From Mycobacterium sp. GA-1841 (GTDB lineage Bacteria > Actinomycetota > Actinomycetes > Mycobacteriales > Mycobacteriaceae), in contig NZ_MBEQ01000073.1 of the NCBI RefSeq assembly GCF_001954135.1, positions 1-64,000 on the forward strand: DNA of 64,000 nt, read 5' to 3'. The notes beneath the pieces are model-generated. The model saw only the letters and a list, made by a program, of their open reading frames with translations, searched no databases and was not told the DNA's origin. Below, one piece after another: positions 50,588 to 59,567 of this stretch. The position numbers were made by a program, and so were the translations under genes. Positions within the stretch are counted from its first letter, which is position 1; every line of letters starts with the position of its first letter.

Positions 50588-51730
50588 ATGACGACGCACA
50601 CAGACGGTGACGAAATTCGGTTGATCGAGGCCGGTTCGGTACCAACCCGGTTTGCCCGCGGTTGGCACTGCCTGGGCCTGATCCGTGACTTCGCCGATGG
50701 AGACCCACATCAGATCAATGCCTTCGGGCAGAAGCTGGTGGTGTTCCGGGAAGAGGACGGCGCGATCAACGTGCTCGACGGGTACTGCCGGCACATGGGT
50801 GGTGACTTGTCCCAGGGGACCGTGAAGGGCAACGAGATCGCCTGCCCGTTCCACGATTGGCGCTGGGGCGGGGACGGCCGGTGCAAGATGGTGCCCTACA
50901 GCAAGCGCACTCCGCGCCTGGCCCGCACCGCGGCGTGGCCGACACTGCAGCAGGACGGCATGCTGTTCGTCTGGAATGACCCGGAGCGCAAGGCGCCACC
51001 GGCGGACGTCACCATTCCGCGCATCGAAGGCGCCACCAGCGAGGCCTGGACCGATTGGCATTGGTACACCACGGTGGTCAACACCAACTGCCGCGAAATC
51101 ATCGACAACGTCGTCGACATGGCGCACTTCTTCTACATCCACGGTTCGTTGCCCACGCATTTCAAGAACATCTTCGAAGGCCACGTCGCAACCCAGTACA
51201 TGAAGAGCGCCGGCCGGCCGGACATCGGCGATCCCGAAGGATCAAAGCTGATCGGTACGTCGTCGCTGGCTTCCTACCACGGGCCCTCGTTCATGATCGA
51301 TGATCTGACCTACCACTACCAGGAGTTCGACCAGCGTACCGTGCTGATCAACTGCCACTATCCCATCGATGCGAATTCCTTTGTCCTGCAGTACGGGATC
51401 GTGGTGGAGAAGAACGCCGCGATGCCGGAGGAACTGGCCATGCAGACGGCGATCGCGCTCGGTGACTTCGTCAAGATGGGATTCGAACAGGACGTCGAGA
51501 TCTGGCGCAACAAGACCCGGATCGACAATCCGCTCCTGGTCGAGGAGGACGGCCCGGTGTATCAGTTGCGGCGCTGGTACGAGCAGTTTTACGTAGATGC
51601 GGCCGACGTGACACCGGACATGGTGGACCGCTTCGAGTTCGAGTTGGACACGACGCGGCCGTATGAGGCGTGGATGAAGGAAGTGGAAGCCAACCTGGCC
51701 GCACGTGCCTCCGCCGGACCGGTGGGATGA
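50588..51730 (+). CDS. kshA: Rieske oxygenase, KshA type (3-ketosteroid 9-alpha-hydroxylase oxygenase)
   Basis: A 380-aa oxygenase component. The Rieske [2Fe-2S] site is Cys67, His69, Cys86 and His89 (YCRHMGG ... CPFHDW). The mononuclear iron site is in DNVVDMAHFFYIHG (His180, His185) with a distal Asp expected in the EQDVEIW region. With KstD, KshA opens the steroid B ring. The KshB reductase is not in the window. An ATGA overlap links it to a 94-aa Cys-rich gene. Confidence 0.92.
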   Translation: MTTHTDGDEIRLIEAGSVPTRFARGWHCLGLIRDFADGDPHQINAFGQKLVVFREEDGAINVLDGYCRHMGGDLSQGTVKGNEIACPFHDWRWGGDGRCKMVPYSKRTPRLARTAAWPTLQQDGMLFVWNDPERKAPPADVTIPRIEGATSEAWTDWHWYTTVVNTNCREIIDNVVDMAHFFYIHGSLPTHFKNIFEGHVATQYMKSAGRPDIGDPEGSKLIGTSSLASYHGPSFMIDDLTYHYQEFDQRTVLINCHYPIDANSFVLQYGIVVEKNAAMPEELAMQTAIALGDFVKMGFEQDVEIWRNKTRIDNPLLVEEDGPVYQLRRWYEQFYVDAADVTPDMVDRFEFELDTTRPYEAWMKEVEANLAARASAGPVG

Positions 51731-52011
51731 CGATGGCGATTCGCCCCGACAATCGGCTCGCCGACGCACCGATGGTGCCGGTCGAGTGCCGGCGCTGCGG
51801 GGCGGGCGTGCAGGTGCGGAAGAGCAGCTGGAATCAGACCAGCGTGCAGTGGACTGGCACCGCTCTGAATCGTTGTGAGGAGCGGTGCACCGCAGCGCAA
51901 TTGATCGGTCCGGGCACTCGAGGCCTGTTCCTGGCTTGCTGGGCCCTCAGCGGCTCCATCGCCGACGCGGTACGTTCCGGGGCGCTTCCGGTAGTCGACG
52001 AGGCACGCTGA
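51727..52011 (+). CDS. Small Cys-rich (zinc ribbon-like) protein coupled to KshA
   Basis: A 94-aa protein with Cys21/Cys24 (CRRC) and Cys50/Cys54 (CEERC), enough for one zinc ribbon or a small metal cluster, followed by a hydrophobic C-terminal helix (FLACWALSGSIADAV). The stretch QVRKSSWNQTSVQW between the Cys pairs looks conserved in type, but I cannot name the family. Its ATG overlaps the kshA stop (ATGA). The coupling suggests a role in maturation of, or electron supply to, the oxygenase; this is inference. Confidence 0.72.
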   Translation: MTMAIRPDNRLADAPMVPVECRRCGAGVQVRKSSWNQTSVQWTGTALNRCEERCTAAQLIGPGTRGLFLACWALSGSIADAVRSGALPVVDEAR

Positions 52012-52017
52012 AAGTCC

Positions 52018-52617
52018 TCACCCCTTCAGTAGGCGAACCGTGCGGTCCAGCCGGTGTGACAGTTCGTCGAAAGCGATGCGCTGCTGAGTAAACGCCGCGA
52101 TGTTGGTCATCCAGACGTCGGAGAGCACTTCGGCGGCGCCGATTTCTCGCGGCGTCGAGGTGGCACCTCCGACGGACTCGACGAAGATCCGCACCGTCTG
52201 CCCGCGGACAAGGTCGGCTTGGGTCGCGGCGGTGCCGTCGGCGTAGAGGTACGGGCGGATCAGGGCCTCGGCGAATGGCGGTGATGAGCACAGCCTCTCG
52301 GTGAGGGTCAGGGCAACCTGCAGCAGGCGCTGAAACGGATCCGAATCGCTGGTGCCGCCGTGAAACTCGGTTTCGAAGTCCCACAGCCATTCGTAGAAAC
52401 ACGCCAGCAGCAGATCGTCCTTGGACGGAAAGTATTGGTACACCGTGCTGGCCGCCACGCCCGCCGCGGAGGCGACCGAACGGATCTGGCAGGCGTCGTA
52501 GCCCTGAGTGGCCAGTCGCATCGCCGCCTGGATGATCCGGTCGCGTCGGGCCAGCCGACGGGAGCTGAGGGGCGTCGTCGCGACGGTCAACGCGGGGATA
52601 CTCACGGTTGAGAACAT
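52018..52617 (-). CDS. TetR-family transcriptional regulator
   Basis: A 199-aa regulator. The helix-turn-helix is QIRSVASAAGVAASTVYQYFPSKDDLLLA (about residues 44-72), and the remainder is the helical ligand-binding domain. It is the distal gene of the 13-gene minus-strand operon, 2 bp after the preceding stop, so it is made together with the catabolic enzymes, as for a self-limiting repressor. An in-frame GTG four codons on is an alternative start. Confidence 0.92.
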   Translation of the reverse strand: MFSTVSIPALTVATTPLSSRRLARRDRIIQAAMRLATQGYDACQIRSVASAAGVAASTVYQYFPSKDDLLLACFYEWLWDFETEFHGGTSDSDPFQRLLQVALTLTERLCSSPPFAEALIRPYLYADGTAATQADLVRGQTVRIFVESVGGATSTPREIGAAEVLSDVWMTNIAAFTQQRIAFDELSHRLDRTVRLLKG

Positions 52618-52619
52618 GC

Positions 52620-53063
52620 CTAACTACCGAAGATTTCCAGCGGCCCCACGTACGCGCGGTTGGCTTTGATCCGTTCGGTGATCCGCCACTTGCCGTCGTC
52701 GTTCCGACGCCAGGTGTCGTGGTAGTCACCCAGCGTGTAGAAGCGCATCGACGGGTCGCCGGCCGAATTCAGGTGCACGTCACGGATGTAGGCCCGGCTG
52801 GTCGCGGTATCGCCGGTCACGTCGATCACGATGTTGCCCAGCAGATGCTGAGTTGGGCCACAACTGTCGAGGTACCCGCGGATCATGTCGATGATCGCCG
52901 CGGTTCCCCGCAGCCGTCCGGTCCCGAAATCACCCTCGGCCTCGTCGGACAGGATCTCGGCCATGGTGGCCCAGTCCCGATCGTCCATGGCACGGGCGAA
53001 CAGGTTCAGCGCCCGCTCGATGTCCCGCTCGTCGCACAACATCTTCAGCCGATCTGAATCCAC
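52620..53063 (-). CDS. NTF2-like/SnoaL-fold protein
   Basis: A 147-aa alpha+beta barrel protein: DERDIERALNLFARAMDDRDW begins the family helix, ILSDEAEGDFGTGRLRG and TQHLLGNIVIDVTGDTATSRAY are its strands. Many are isomerases or dehydratases of small hydrophobic molecules; the steroid delta-5 isomerase has this fold. GTG 53063, preceded by GAGGTG at 6 bp, is preferred over the upstream in-frame TTG 53087, which would overlap the SDR stop. Confidence 0.85.
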   Translation of the reverse strand: MDSDRLKMLCDERDIERALNLFARAMDDRDWATMAEILSDEAEGDFGTGRLRGTAAIIDMIRGYLDSCGPTQHLLGNIVIDVTGDTATSRAYIRDVHLNSAGDPSMRFYTLGDYHDTWRRNDDGKWRITERIKANRAYVGPLEIFGS

Positions 53064-53083
53064 GCCCGCACCTCGTTCGTCAC

Positions 53084-53866
53084 TCAAGCGTGCGCACCGC
53101 CGTCGACACGGATCTCGGTGCCGGTGATGAATGAGCCGTCGTCGGAGGCGACCATCGCGATGACCGATGCGACCGCGCTCGGATCGCCGAGGATTTCGCT
53201 CTCGGCGCCGTGCAGCAACGGGGTCTGCTTCATCCAGAGTCCGAGGTCATATCCTTCGGGCATCTTGTCCAGGGTGCTGTTGGCCAATGCTGTCGACACC
53301 CCACCGGGTTGGATGTTGACTGCCCGCAGGCCCTGCTTCGAATACTCCAGCGCCAGAGAGTGTGTGAAGCTGAGGATGCCACCCTTGCTCGCCGCGTACG
53401 CCGCCATGTAGGGGTGGGCGAACGTCGCGGCGGTGGAGGTGAAGTTCACCACGACACCTCGCCCAGAGCTCAGCAATGCCGGGAGTGCTTGACGGGTCAT
53501 CAGGAAGGTGCCGGTCAGGTTGACCGCCAGGGTGCGATTCCACTCTTCGAGGGTGGTCTGGTGGGTGTGCGAACACGTCTGCATGGCAGCCACATTGACC
53601 AGCACCTCCAGCCCACCCAACTCGGTGACGGCCGCATCCACTGCGGCGATCACGTCGTCTTCGCGGGAGATGTCGAGGACGGCCGTCGTGAGTCTCTTGC
53701 CGCTGCCCGCAGTTTCGGCGGCGGCCGCTGTCGCCGCCAGGCCGTCGGCGGAGATGTCGTAGGCCACCACCGTGGCGCCTTCATCGAGCAGGCGGGTCAC
53801 CGTGGCGGCGCCGATACCCGATCCGGCTCCGGTGATGATGACACGACGATCCGAGAACCGATCCAT
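53084..53866 (-). CDS. Short-chain dehydrogenase/reductase
   Basis: A 260-aa classical SDR. ITGAGSGIG is the cofactor loop, VNVAAMQ replaces the usual NNAG, the catalytic Ser is in NFTSTAATF, and YAASKGG gives YxxxK. ITGTEIRVDGGAHA is the usual C-terminus. It probably oxidises a hydroxyl of the pathway substrate. Next on the strand are the NTF2-like and TetR genes; upstream, 16 bp away, is the HxD...H protein gene. Confidence 0.92.
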   Translation of the reverse strand: MDRFSDRRVIITGAGSGIGAATVTRLLDEGATVVAYDISADGLAATAAAAETAGSGKRLTTAVLDISREDDVIAAVDAAVTELGGLEVLVNVAAMQTCSHTHQTTLEEWNRTLAVNLTGTFLMTRQALPALLSSGRGVVVNFTSTAATFAHPYMAAYAASKGGILSFTHSLALEYSKQGLRAVNIQPGGVSTALANSTLDKMPEGYDLGLWMKQTPLLHGAESEILGDPSAVASVIAMVASDDGSFITGTEIRVDGGAHA

Positions 53867-53882
53867 CAGGTATTTCCTTCGT

Positions 53883-54959
53883 TCAGGCGAGTTGGAACGC
53901 GGAGATCGGAGCCTCGTCCGGGTAGCTGCTGGGGCCGCCGAGGTCGTAGGCGGCGTTGAGGGCACCGATGAACTCCGGATCGTGCAGCGGCTCGCCGGGT
54001 ACGTCCAGCTTGATGCCCTTGCCTGTGAGATCGTCCACCATCATCCCGATCGCTTGCTCGATCGTGATGTCGTCAGATCCGTCCATGTTCTTCTTGAGTT
54101 CGTCGTAGTCGGAGAACACCTCGGCCGACCAGTGCACCAGGAACCGCAACTCGTCGGTGTGGTGTCGAGCGATGACGTCGTCCCCATTCTTCAGCAGCCA
54201 CTGGTCGCGGTCGGAGGGGTCGCCGGTGAACACGGTGTCGAACGCCAAACCGGCCGGAACTTGTTGATCCAGGGGACCGTTCGCCTCACCGCGGTGCATC
54301 ATCATCTCGTTCTGCACGACGACGCCGCGGTTGTTGATGGGGGGCAGTACCCGCGCGGGCGGCTTGAGCGGACCATCGGGCCAGTAGGTGAAGCCGGAGC
54401 CCGCGTCCAGGGAGAACCAGGTGATCACCTGAGCCATCTTGATCAGGTAGTCGGTGAACAACCCCGACTTGCCCATCACGCTGCACAACCAGGTGGGGGC
54501 GTTCTCGTGGCGGACGCCGCGGAAGCTGGGGGAGTCCAGGTGCCCGGGGTCGCGGTTGGCGCACGGGCCGTTGATGTTGAACAGCATCATCTCCGGCTTG
54601 GCGTACTCGGCGTTCCAGTAGCTCTTGGCCTGCTCCAGGAATCCGGCGTTGTAGAAGCAGTCGTGGAGCTCGGGATACAGCACGGTGCCATAGTTGGCCA
54701 GGTAGCCGCGGAAGGTCGGGGTGAGGAACAGGTCCAGCGAGGGCGTAAAGCCTTCGGGGAACGCGCCACTCAAGGTGGCCATCAACTCGTCGGCCGACGC
54801 GAAGTGCTGGGCGATGATGAGCTTCCAGGGGCCCTGGGTATGGGCGACGTCGAGGAGCCGCTGCTTCTGGTCGTCGGTGTAGACGTCGGTGATCTCGCGC
54901 GGCGGGGCAGCGGGACGCAGGACGTCGGACAGTTCGAGACGCTGCTCATCGGTCAGCAT
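53883..54959 (-). CDS. Unidentified protein with HxD...H pattern, possible non-haem iron oxygenase
   Basis: A 358-aa soluble protein, not recognised. His140-x-Asp142 (RDPGHLDSPSF) and His222-Arg223 (QNEMMMHRGEANG) are spaced 82 residues apart, the layout of the HxD...H metal triad of Fe(II)/2-oxoglutarate (phytanoyl-CoA-type) dioxygenases. The many Trp/Tyr and the SGFTYWPDGP turn fit a double-stranded beta-helix core. Excellent AGGAGAT before ATG 54959. It overlaps the upstream hydrolase gene by 14 bp. A hydroxylase in the catabolic pathway is a reasonable guess. Confidence 0.75.
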   Translation of the reverse strand: MLTDEQRLELSDVLRPAAPPREITDVYTDDQKQRLLDVAHTQGPWKLIIAQHFASADELMATLSGAFPEGFTPSLDLFLTPTFRGYLANYGTVLYPELHDCFYNAGFLEQAKSYWNAEYAKPEMMLFNINGPCANRDPGHLDSPSFRGVRHENAPTWLCSVMGKSGLFTDYLIKMAQVITWFSLDAGSGFTYWPDGPLKPPARVLPPINNRGVVVQNEMMMHRGEANGPLDQQVPAGLAFDTVFTGDPSDRDQWLLKNGDDVIARHHTDELRFLVHWSAEVFSDYDELKKNMDGSDDITIEQAIGMMVDDLTGKGIKLDVPGEPLHDPEFIGALNAAYDLGGPSSYPDEAPISAFQLA

Positions 54960-55983
54960 GGTGATCTCCTTCGGTGGTGTCATTCTCGATTGTGGGGACC
55001 GCTCGCTGCGACGAGGCGGACGCCGTCCGGTGATCGGGAGACTCGTTGTGCCCCAGTGGATACGCGAACTTCGCCCGCAACAGGGCACCGATCTCGGCGA
55101 TCGCCAGGCGTCCGCGTGCGGTGGTATCCGAACGCATCAGAAAGCCGTGGTACATCCCGGGATAGCGGGTGAGCGTGGTCTGGACACCGGCGTCACGCAA
55201 CCGGCCGGCATAGCGTTCACCCCAGTCCCGGATCGGGTCGCACTCCCCGGTGACGACGATGGCCGCCGGCAGGCCGCTGAGGTCGGTGGCGTAGGCCGGG
55301 ACCTGGTACGGGTCCCGAGGGGCGCCACCGCGGTCGACCAACTCGTGCATGTAGACGATGTCTTCATGGCGCAGCAGCGGGGCGTCGGGCATGGAGGTGA
55401 TGGAGTCTGCCCCCATGTCGCGATCGAGGCCGGGATACAGCAGCACCTGCGCGCAGATACGTGGGCCGGCGTGATCGCGGGCCGCCAAAGCCACTGCAGC
55501 AGCCAGTGATCCGCCCGCACTGTCCCCGACGACCGCCAGCCGGCGTGAGTCGAGGTGCAACTGGTCGGCATGGGCGGCGAGCCATTCGGTGGCCGCATAG
55601 GCGTCGTCGAATTGCGCCGGTGGCGGTGATTCCGGTGCGAGCCGGTAGTCGATCGCCGCCACCGCAGCGCCGCTGGAATACGCGAGTTCGCGGGCCAGCG
55701 GTTCGAACGAACGATTGGACCCCATCACCAGCCCGCCGCCGTGCAGATACACCAATACCGGCAAGCCGGTCTCGGCGGTGGGGCGATACAACCGGACCGG
55801 AATCGGGCCGGCCGGCCCGGAGGCGTCGAGGTCTTCGACGGCGGCCATGGCGGGCATGTCCGGAAGGGGCGCGGATTCGAGGCCACCGCGTACAACGGTC
55901 AGGCCGCGGGCGCGCATGGGGGCGATGTCGCCGAACGAGGCAACTCGGGCGGCGGCATCGGGATCCAGTGGTGGATAGCTCAT
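54946..55983 (-). CDS. Alpha/beta hydrolase, HSL (hormone-sensitive lipase) family
   Basis: A 345-aa esterase. The oxyanion motif is YLHGGGLVMG, the nucleophile Ser is in VVGDSAGGSLA, and the C-terminal Asp (TGECDPIRD) and His (GMYHGFL) complete the triad. Typical length is about 310; the C-terminal 30 residues are a polar extension. In the operon it could hydrolyse steroid esters or a lactone. It starts 1 bp before the next gene's stop. Confidence 0.92.
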   Translation of the reverse strand: MSYPPLDPDAAARVASFGDIAPMRARGLTVVRGGLESAPLPDMPAMAAVEDLDASGPAGPIPVRLYRPTAETGLPVLVYLHGGGLVMGSNRSFEPLARELAYSSGAAVAAIDYRLAPESPPPAQFDDAYAATEWLAAHADQLHLDSRRLAVVGDSAGGSLAAAVALAARDHAGPRICAQVLLYPGLDRDMGADSITSMPDAPLLRHEDIVYMHELVDRGGAPRDPYQVPAYATDLSGLPAAIVVTGECDPIRDWGERYAGRLRDAGVQTTLTRYPGMYHGFLMRSDTTARGRLAIAEIGALLRAKFAYPLGHNESPDHRTASASSQRAVPTIENDTTEGDHHADR

Positions 55984-55984
55984 G

Positions 55985-56848
55985 TCAGTTCTGTGCCGGG
56001 TCGAAACGGCGCTCGCTCCGCAACCGGGGAGCCTCTTGTTTGGTCAATACGCGGGCCCGTTCGGCCATCGCCGACCCGACGTAGTCGGGCTGGGTCAGCA
56101 GATAGAACCGGCCGTCAGCGGCCTGCTCGAACACCACCTCGGCCGCGGCCAGTGGATCCATCGCCTCGGCCTTGATGTCGAGCATCGCGGCGCGTTGTCC
56201 TTCGGCCGCACCGGCGTCCCCGGAGTCGACTCCTCCGGCCGATTCGAAGATGTTGGACACCACCGCACCCGGCAGTACCGCCTGCACGTGTACGTGGTGG
56301 TCATGACCGGCGGACTGCACTTCCAGATGAAGGCATTCGGTCAGGGCGAGCACGGCATGCTTGCTCATGATGTAGGGCGCCTGCAGTGGGACCACTGCGA
56401 CCCCGCCGATCGAGGACAGATTCCATACCCAGGCCGGGGCATCGGTGGCCAACATCTTGGGCAGAAACGCCTTGACGCCGTGGAACACTCCGCTGATGTT
56501 GATGTCGACGACGCGTTGCCAATTGGCGACCGGGGTGTCCCACAGGTAGCCGAACTGCTCGATCCCGGCGTTGTTCACCAACAGCCGGACCGGGCCGAGG
56601 TCGCGATAGACGTCGTCGGCCAGGGCTTGCACCGCGTCGGCGTCTCGCACATCGCACACCACGTCGGTCGCCGACCCGCCTGCGGCGCGGATCTCGTCAC
56701 GCAGGTCGGCGAGGGCGTCGGCGTTGATGTCGACGAGCACCACCGTCATACCCAGCCGGGCGGCATGCCGGGCGAGGCCGGCGCCGATCCCGGCACCGGC
56801 ACCCGTGATGACGGCGATCCCGCCGCCGAAAGTCTTTTCGGCGTTCAC
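55985..56848 (-). CDS. Short-chain dehydrogenase/reductase
   Basis: A 287-aa SDR. VITGAGAGIGAGLARHAARLG holds the cofactor loop (TGxxxGxG), VNNAGIEQFG the NNAG, NLSSIGGVA the Ser, and YIMSKHA the YxxxK pair. A C-terminal extension (FEQAADGRFYLLTQPDYVG) is like that of mycobacterial SDRs with bulky substrates. GTG start in a GTGA overlap with the NTF2-like gene. Confidence 0.92.
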   Translation of the reverse strand: MNAEKTFGGGIAVITGAGAGIGAGLARHAARLGMTVVLVDINADALADLRDEIRAAGGSATDVVCDVRDADAVQALADDVYRDLGPVRLLVNNAGIEQFGYLWDTPVANWQRVVDINISGVFHGVKAFLPKMLATDAPAWVWNLSSIGGVAVVPLQAPYIMSKHAVLALTECLHLEVQSAGHDHHVHVQAVLPGAVVSNIFESAGGVDSGDAGAAEGQRAAMLDIKAEAMDPLAAAEVVFEQAADGRFYLLTQPDYVGSAMAERARVLTKQEAPRLRSERRFDPAQN

Positions 56849-57333
56849 GCGGACGCGGTGCCGGCCGCGGCTTTGGCGGTGTGCTCGGCGAGCGGGATCG
56901 AGTCCTCGGCGTCGAGGATGACGTTCAGCGAGGTGAAGACGAGACCGTCGGCTGCGCGCCGGATTCCGGCGTCGACGACACCGCTGGACACCGCGAACGG
57001 AACGTTGTTGGTGATCTGGTTGACGAACAGGTAGAAGCGGACGTTGGTGACCTCACCGTCGACACCGGTACGGAACACGTTGGTGGCGTGGTGACGGCAC
57101 GGGTACGGATTCTCGTTGCGGTGGTCGATGAGCCAGGCCAATGTCTCTGCCTTACCGTGCAGTTCGGCGGCCAGTAGGTGCTCGAACGGGCAGGCCCCGG
57201 AATCCGAGCGGCTCAGGTACTCCATCTCGTCGGCGAGGCGGGTGCCCACTTCCTCGAAGTGACCCTGGTCGTAGTGGAACCAGAAGCCGGAGATGAACTC
57301 CTGGACATCAGACAGGGAGATCTCGTTGCTCAT
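56845..57333 (-). CDS. NTF2-like/SnoaL-fold protein
   Basis: A 162-aa protein with an NTF2-like pattern: LSDVQEFISGFWFHYDQGHF, AETLAWLIDHRNENPYPCRHHATNV-type His-rich strand (RHHATNVF) and VTNVRFYLFVNQITNN. The His pair could be catalytic, as in SnoaL-like hydroxylases and dehydratases. It is a second member of this fold in the operon. ATG 57333 follows a 63-bp gap after the acyl-CoA dehydrogenase gene, the largest gap in the run. Confidence 0.82.
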   Translation of the reverse strand: MSNEISLSDVQEFISGFWFHYDQGHFEEVGTRLADEMEYLSRSDSGACPFEHLLAAELHGKAETLAWLIDHRNENPYPCRHHATNVFRTGVDGEVTNVRFYLFVNQITNNVPFAVSSGVVDAGIRRAADGLVFTSLNVILDAEDSIPLAEHTAKAAAGTASA

Positions 57334-57396
57334 GCCGGCAGTCAACCTGGCATGTGGCGCCGGTGACAGCACTGGTGACCGGTCAGCGGAACACCG

Positions 57397-58458
57397 CTAT
57401 CCGCCGGCGATCAATGCCCAGAGCTGCTGTCCGCCGGCCGCTGTGGCTGCCGCGGCCACCTGCTCGTCCCAGAAGCGCACCGAGCCGAACTCCGAGCGCC
57501 AGGCCAGCGCGGCACGGGTGTAGGTGTGCAGTCGATGCTCATGGGTGGTACCGATCGCGCCGTGCACCTGGTGTGCGTTGCGGGTGACGACCGAGGCGGC
57601 ATTGCCGGCACAGGAGCGCGCTGTCGCGATCTGGAAGTCCAGTTGTGCTGACTGCCAGTCCGTTGCGATGGCCGTGTGCAGCGCGGCCTCGGTCGCGGCA
57701 CGGGCCAGCGCCGACTCGGCCGCGGCATCCGAGATCAGATTCTGTATCGCCTGGAACTTGGCCAGGGGACGGCCGAACTGGATGCGTGAGGCCACGTGGT
57801 CGATGGACAGTGCGACGGCACGGTCGAGCGCCGCACACACCTGGATCGCCCGGATCAGCGCGGACTTTCGCCGGAGCTGGCTCACCAGTTCCTCGGATAC
57901 GGGGTGGCCGCTGAGTGCTGCGGTGTCGATGCTGACGGGGTCGCGAGGCTCGCCGATCAGGTTCGTGCCGGCGCTGATCGACAGGGCCGCGGTGTCGATC
58001 TCGTCGAGCCGGTAGCCGTCATCGGTCGGCCAGAGCACCACGACGCGGTCGACGTCACCGGCCCACGGCACCGGCGTACCGGCCGCGTCGCCGTGTGGTG
58101 CGACGTACACCGTGCGCACGGCGTCGTCGACCGGCCGGTCCAGCGCCTCCAACAACCAGCAGGCCAACAGGTCATGCTCGGCCAGGGGAGCGCGAACACC
58201 ATGCCGCACTGCGGCCCTCAGCAACTCGGCAGCCTCAAGCCAACCCGCCCCGCTGCCGCCGGATGCCTCGGCGCCGGTCAGTCGGACCAGGCCGAGAGTG
58301 TCGAGCCGCTGCCACAGTGCGCGGTCGTACTCGACGCGTTCTCCGGGAGCCTTGACGGGGGTGGTCTGACGGTAATCGGAGAAGACGCCGTCCATCATCG
58401 CCGCCAGATCGGGATCCACCGCCGCGGATGGGCTCGGAGCGAGTCCGGTGGTGTTCAT
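57397..58458 (-). CDS. Acyl-CoA dehydrogenase, small subunit type (FadE-like)
   Basis: A 353-aa acyl-CoA dehydrogenase. SRIQFGRPLAKFQAIQN is the FAD/dimer motif, and QVHGAIGTTHEHRLHTYTR the C-terminal FAD loop. The central beta domain is poorly conserved. ATGA overlap with the 370-aa paralogue upstream suggests a heteromeric alpha2-beta2 enzyme, as for steroid-specific FadE pairs of M. tuberculosis (established for those pairs). ATG 58458. Confidence 0.9.
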   Translation of the reverse strand: MNTTGLAPSPSAAVDPDLAAMMDGVFSDYRQTTPVKAPGERVEYDRALWQRLDTLGLVRLTGAEASGGSGAGWLEAAELLRAAVRHGVRAPLAEHDLLACWLLEALDRPVDDAVRTVYVAPHGDAAGTPVPWAGDVDRVVVLWPTDDGYRLDEIDTAALSISAGTNLIGEPRDPVSIDTAALSGHPVSEELVSQLRRKSALIRAIQVCAALDRAVALSIDHVASRIQFGRPLAKFQAIQNLISDAAAESALARAATEAALHTAIATDWQSAQLDFQIATARSCAGNAASVVTRNAHQVHGAIGTTHEHRLHTYTRAALAWRSEFGSVRFWDEQVAAAATAAGGQQLWALIAGG

Positions 58459-59567
58459 CGCAATCCCAATCCCCGCGCGATGACACCGCGCAGTACTTCG
58501 TTGGTTCCGCCGCGCAAGGTGAAACCGGGCCGCTGGTCCACCGCGGTGGCCACCAGCTGCGTCCACTCGGCGTCCGTTGGATTGTCGTCGCCGGTCTGCC
58601 GGTCGGCGAAGTCGGCGATGTCACCTTCGACCGTGGTCCCGAGAACCTTGACGACGGCGGCCGAGACGTCGGGATTCTCACCGCGTTCCAGGGCCTCGGC
58701 CACGGAGGTCGACATGTGATGCAGACCGGCGACGCGCGCGATCAGGCGTCCCAACTCGGCATCCGGTTTGTCCTGCGGGGCAGGGTGTTCGACAGCGTGA
58801 GCCAGGAGCGGGAAAGTGGACAGGAATCGCTCCGGGCCGCTGCGTTCGAAGCTCAGCTCGGAGGTCACCTGGGTCCAGCCTCGGCCGATTTCGCCGAAGA
58901 CCATGGCGTCAGCGATGAACACCTCGTCGAGTACGACCTCGTTGAAGTGGTGCCCGCCGTTCATGGAGACGATCGGGCGGACTTGCACGCCGGGCGCGCG
59001 CAGGTCGACGATGAACTGGCTCAACCCGGCGTGCCGGCGTGCCGGATCCACCGGTTCGGTGCGGGCCAGCACGATGAACGCGTGCGCGCGATGTGCTCCC
59101 GACGTCCAGACCTTGGTGCCGGTGATCGACCAGCCGCCCTCGACAGGTACCGCACGGGTGCGGACACTGGCCAGATCCGAGCCGGAATCCGGTTCGCTCA
59201 TGCCGATTCCGAAGAAACACTCACCGCGCACGATGCGGGGGAGGAACGTCGACTTCTGCTCTTCTGTCCCGTATTTCAGCAGCGACGGCACGATCTGGCG
59301 GTCGGCGATCCAATGCGCCGCCACCGGAGCGCCCGCGGCCAGCAGTTCCTCGGTGACGACGAACCGCTCCTGAAACGAGCGGCCGTGGCCGCCGTACTGC
59401 ACGGGAACCGTCATCCCCAGCCAACCCCGCCGCGCCAGGGCCGCGGTGAAGTTCTCGTCCCAGCCGCACAGCCAGGCGTCGACCGACGGGGTGAACTCCC
59501 CGGCGGCCAAGTGCTCGGCCAGGAAGTCGCGGACCTCGGCGCGGAGCTGATCCGAGTGTGCGGTCAC
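58455..59567 (-). CDS. Acyl-CoA dehydrogenase, large subunit type (FadE-like)
   Basis: A 370-aa enzyme. FFGIGMSEPDSGSDLASVRT and GWSITGTKVWTSGAHRAH are the FAD and substrate strands, SFERSGPERFLST the region after them, and GFTLRGGTNEVLRGVIARG the C-terminal signature. It is more canonical than its neighbour and is expected to hold the active site. GTG start in a GTGA overlap with the enoyl-CoA hydratase gene. Confidence 0.93.
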   Translation of the reverse strand: MTAHSDQLRAEVRDFLAEHLAAGEFTPSVDAWLCGWDENFTAALARRGWLGMTVPVQYGGHGRSFQERFVVTEELLAAGAPVAAHWIADRQIVPSLLKYGTEEQKSTFLPRIVRGECFFGIGMSEPDSGSDLASVRTRAVPVEGGWSITGTKVWTSGAHRAHAFIVLARTEPVDPARRHAGLSQFIVDLRAPGVQVRPIVSMNGGHHFNEVVLDEVFIADAMVFGEIGRGWTQVTSELSFERSGPERFLSTFPLLAHAVEHPAPQDKPDAELGRLIARVAGLHHMSTSVAEALERGENPDVSAAVVKVLGTTVEGDIADFADRQTGDDNPTDAEWTQLVATAVDQRPGFTLRGGTNEVLRGVIARGLGLR

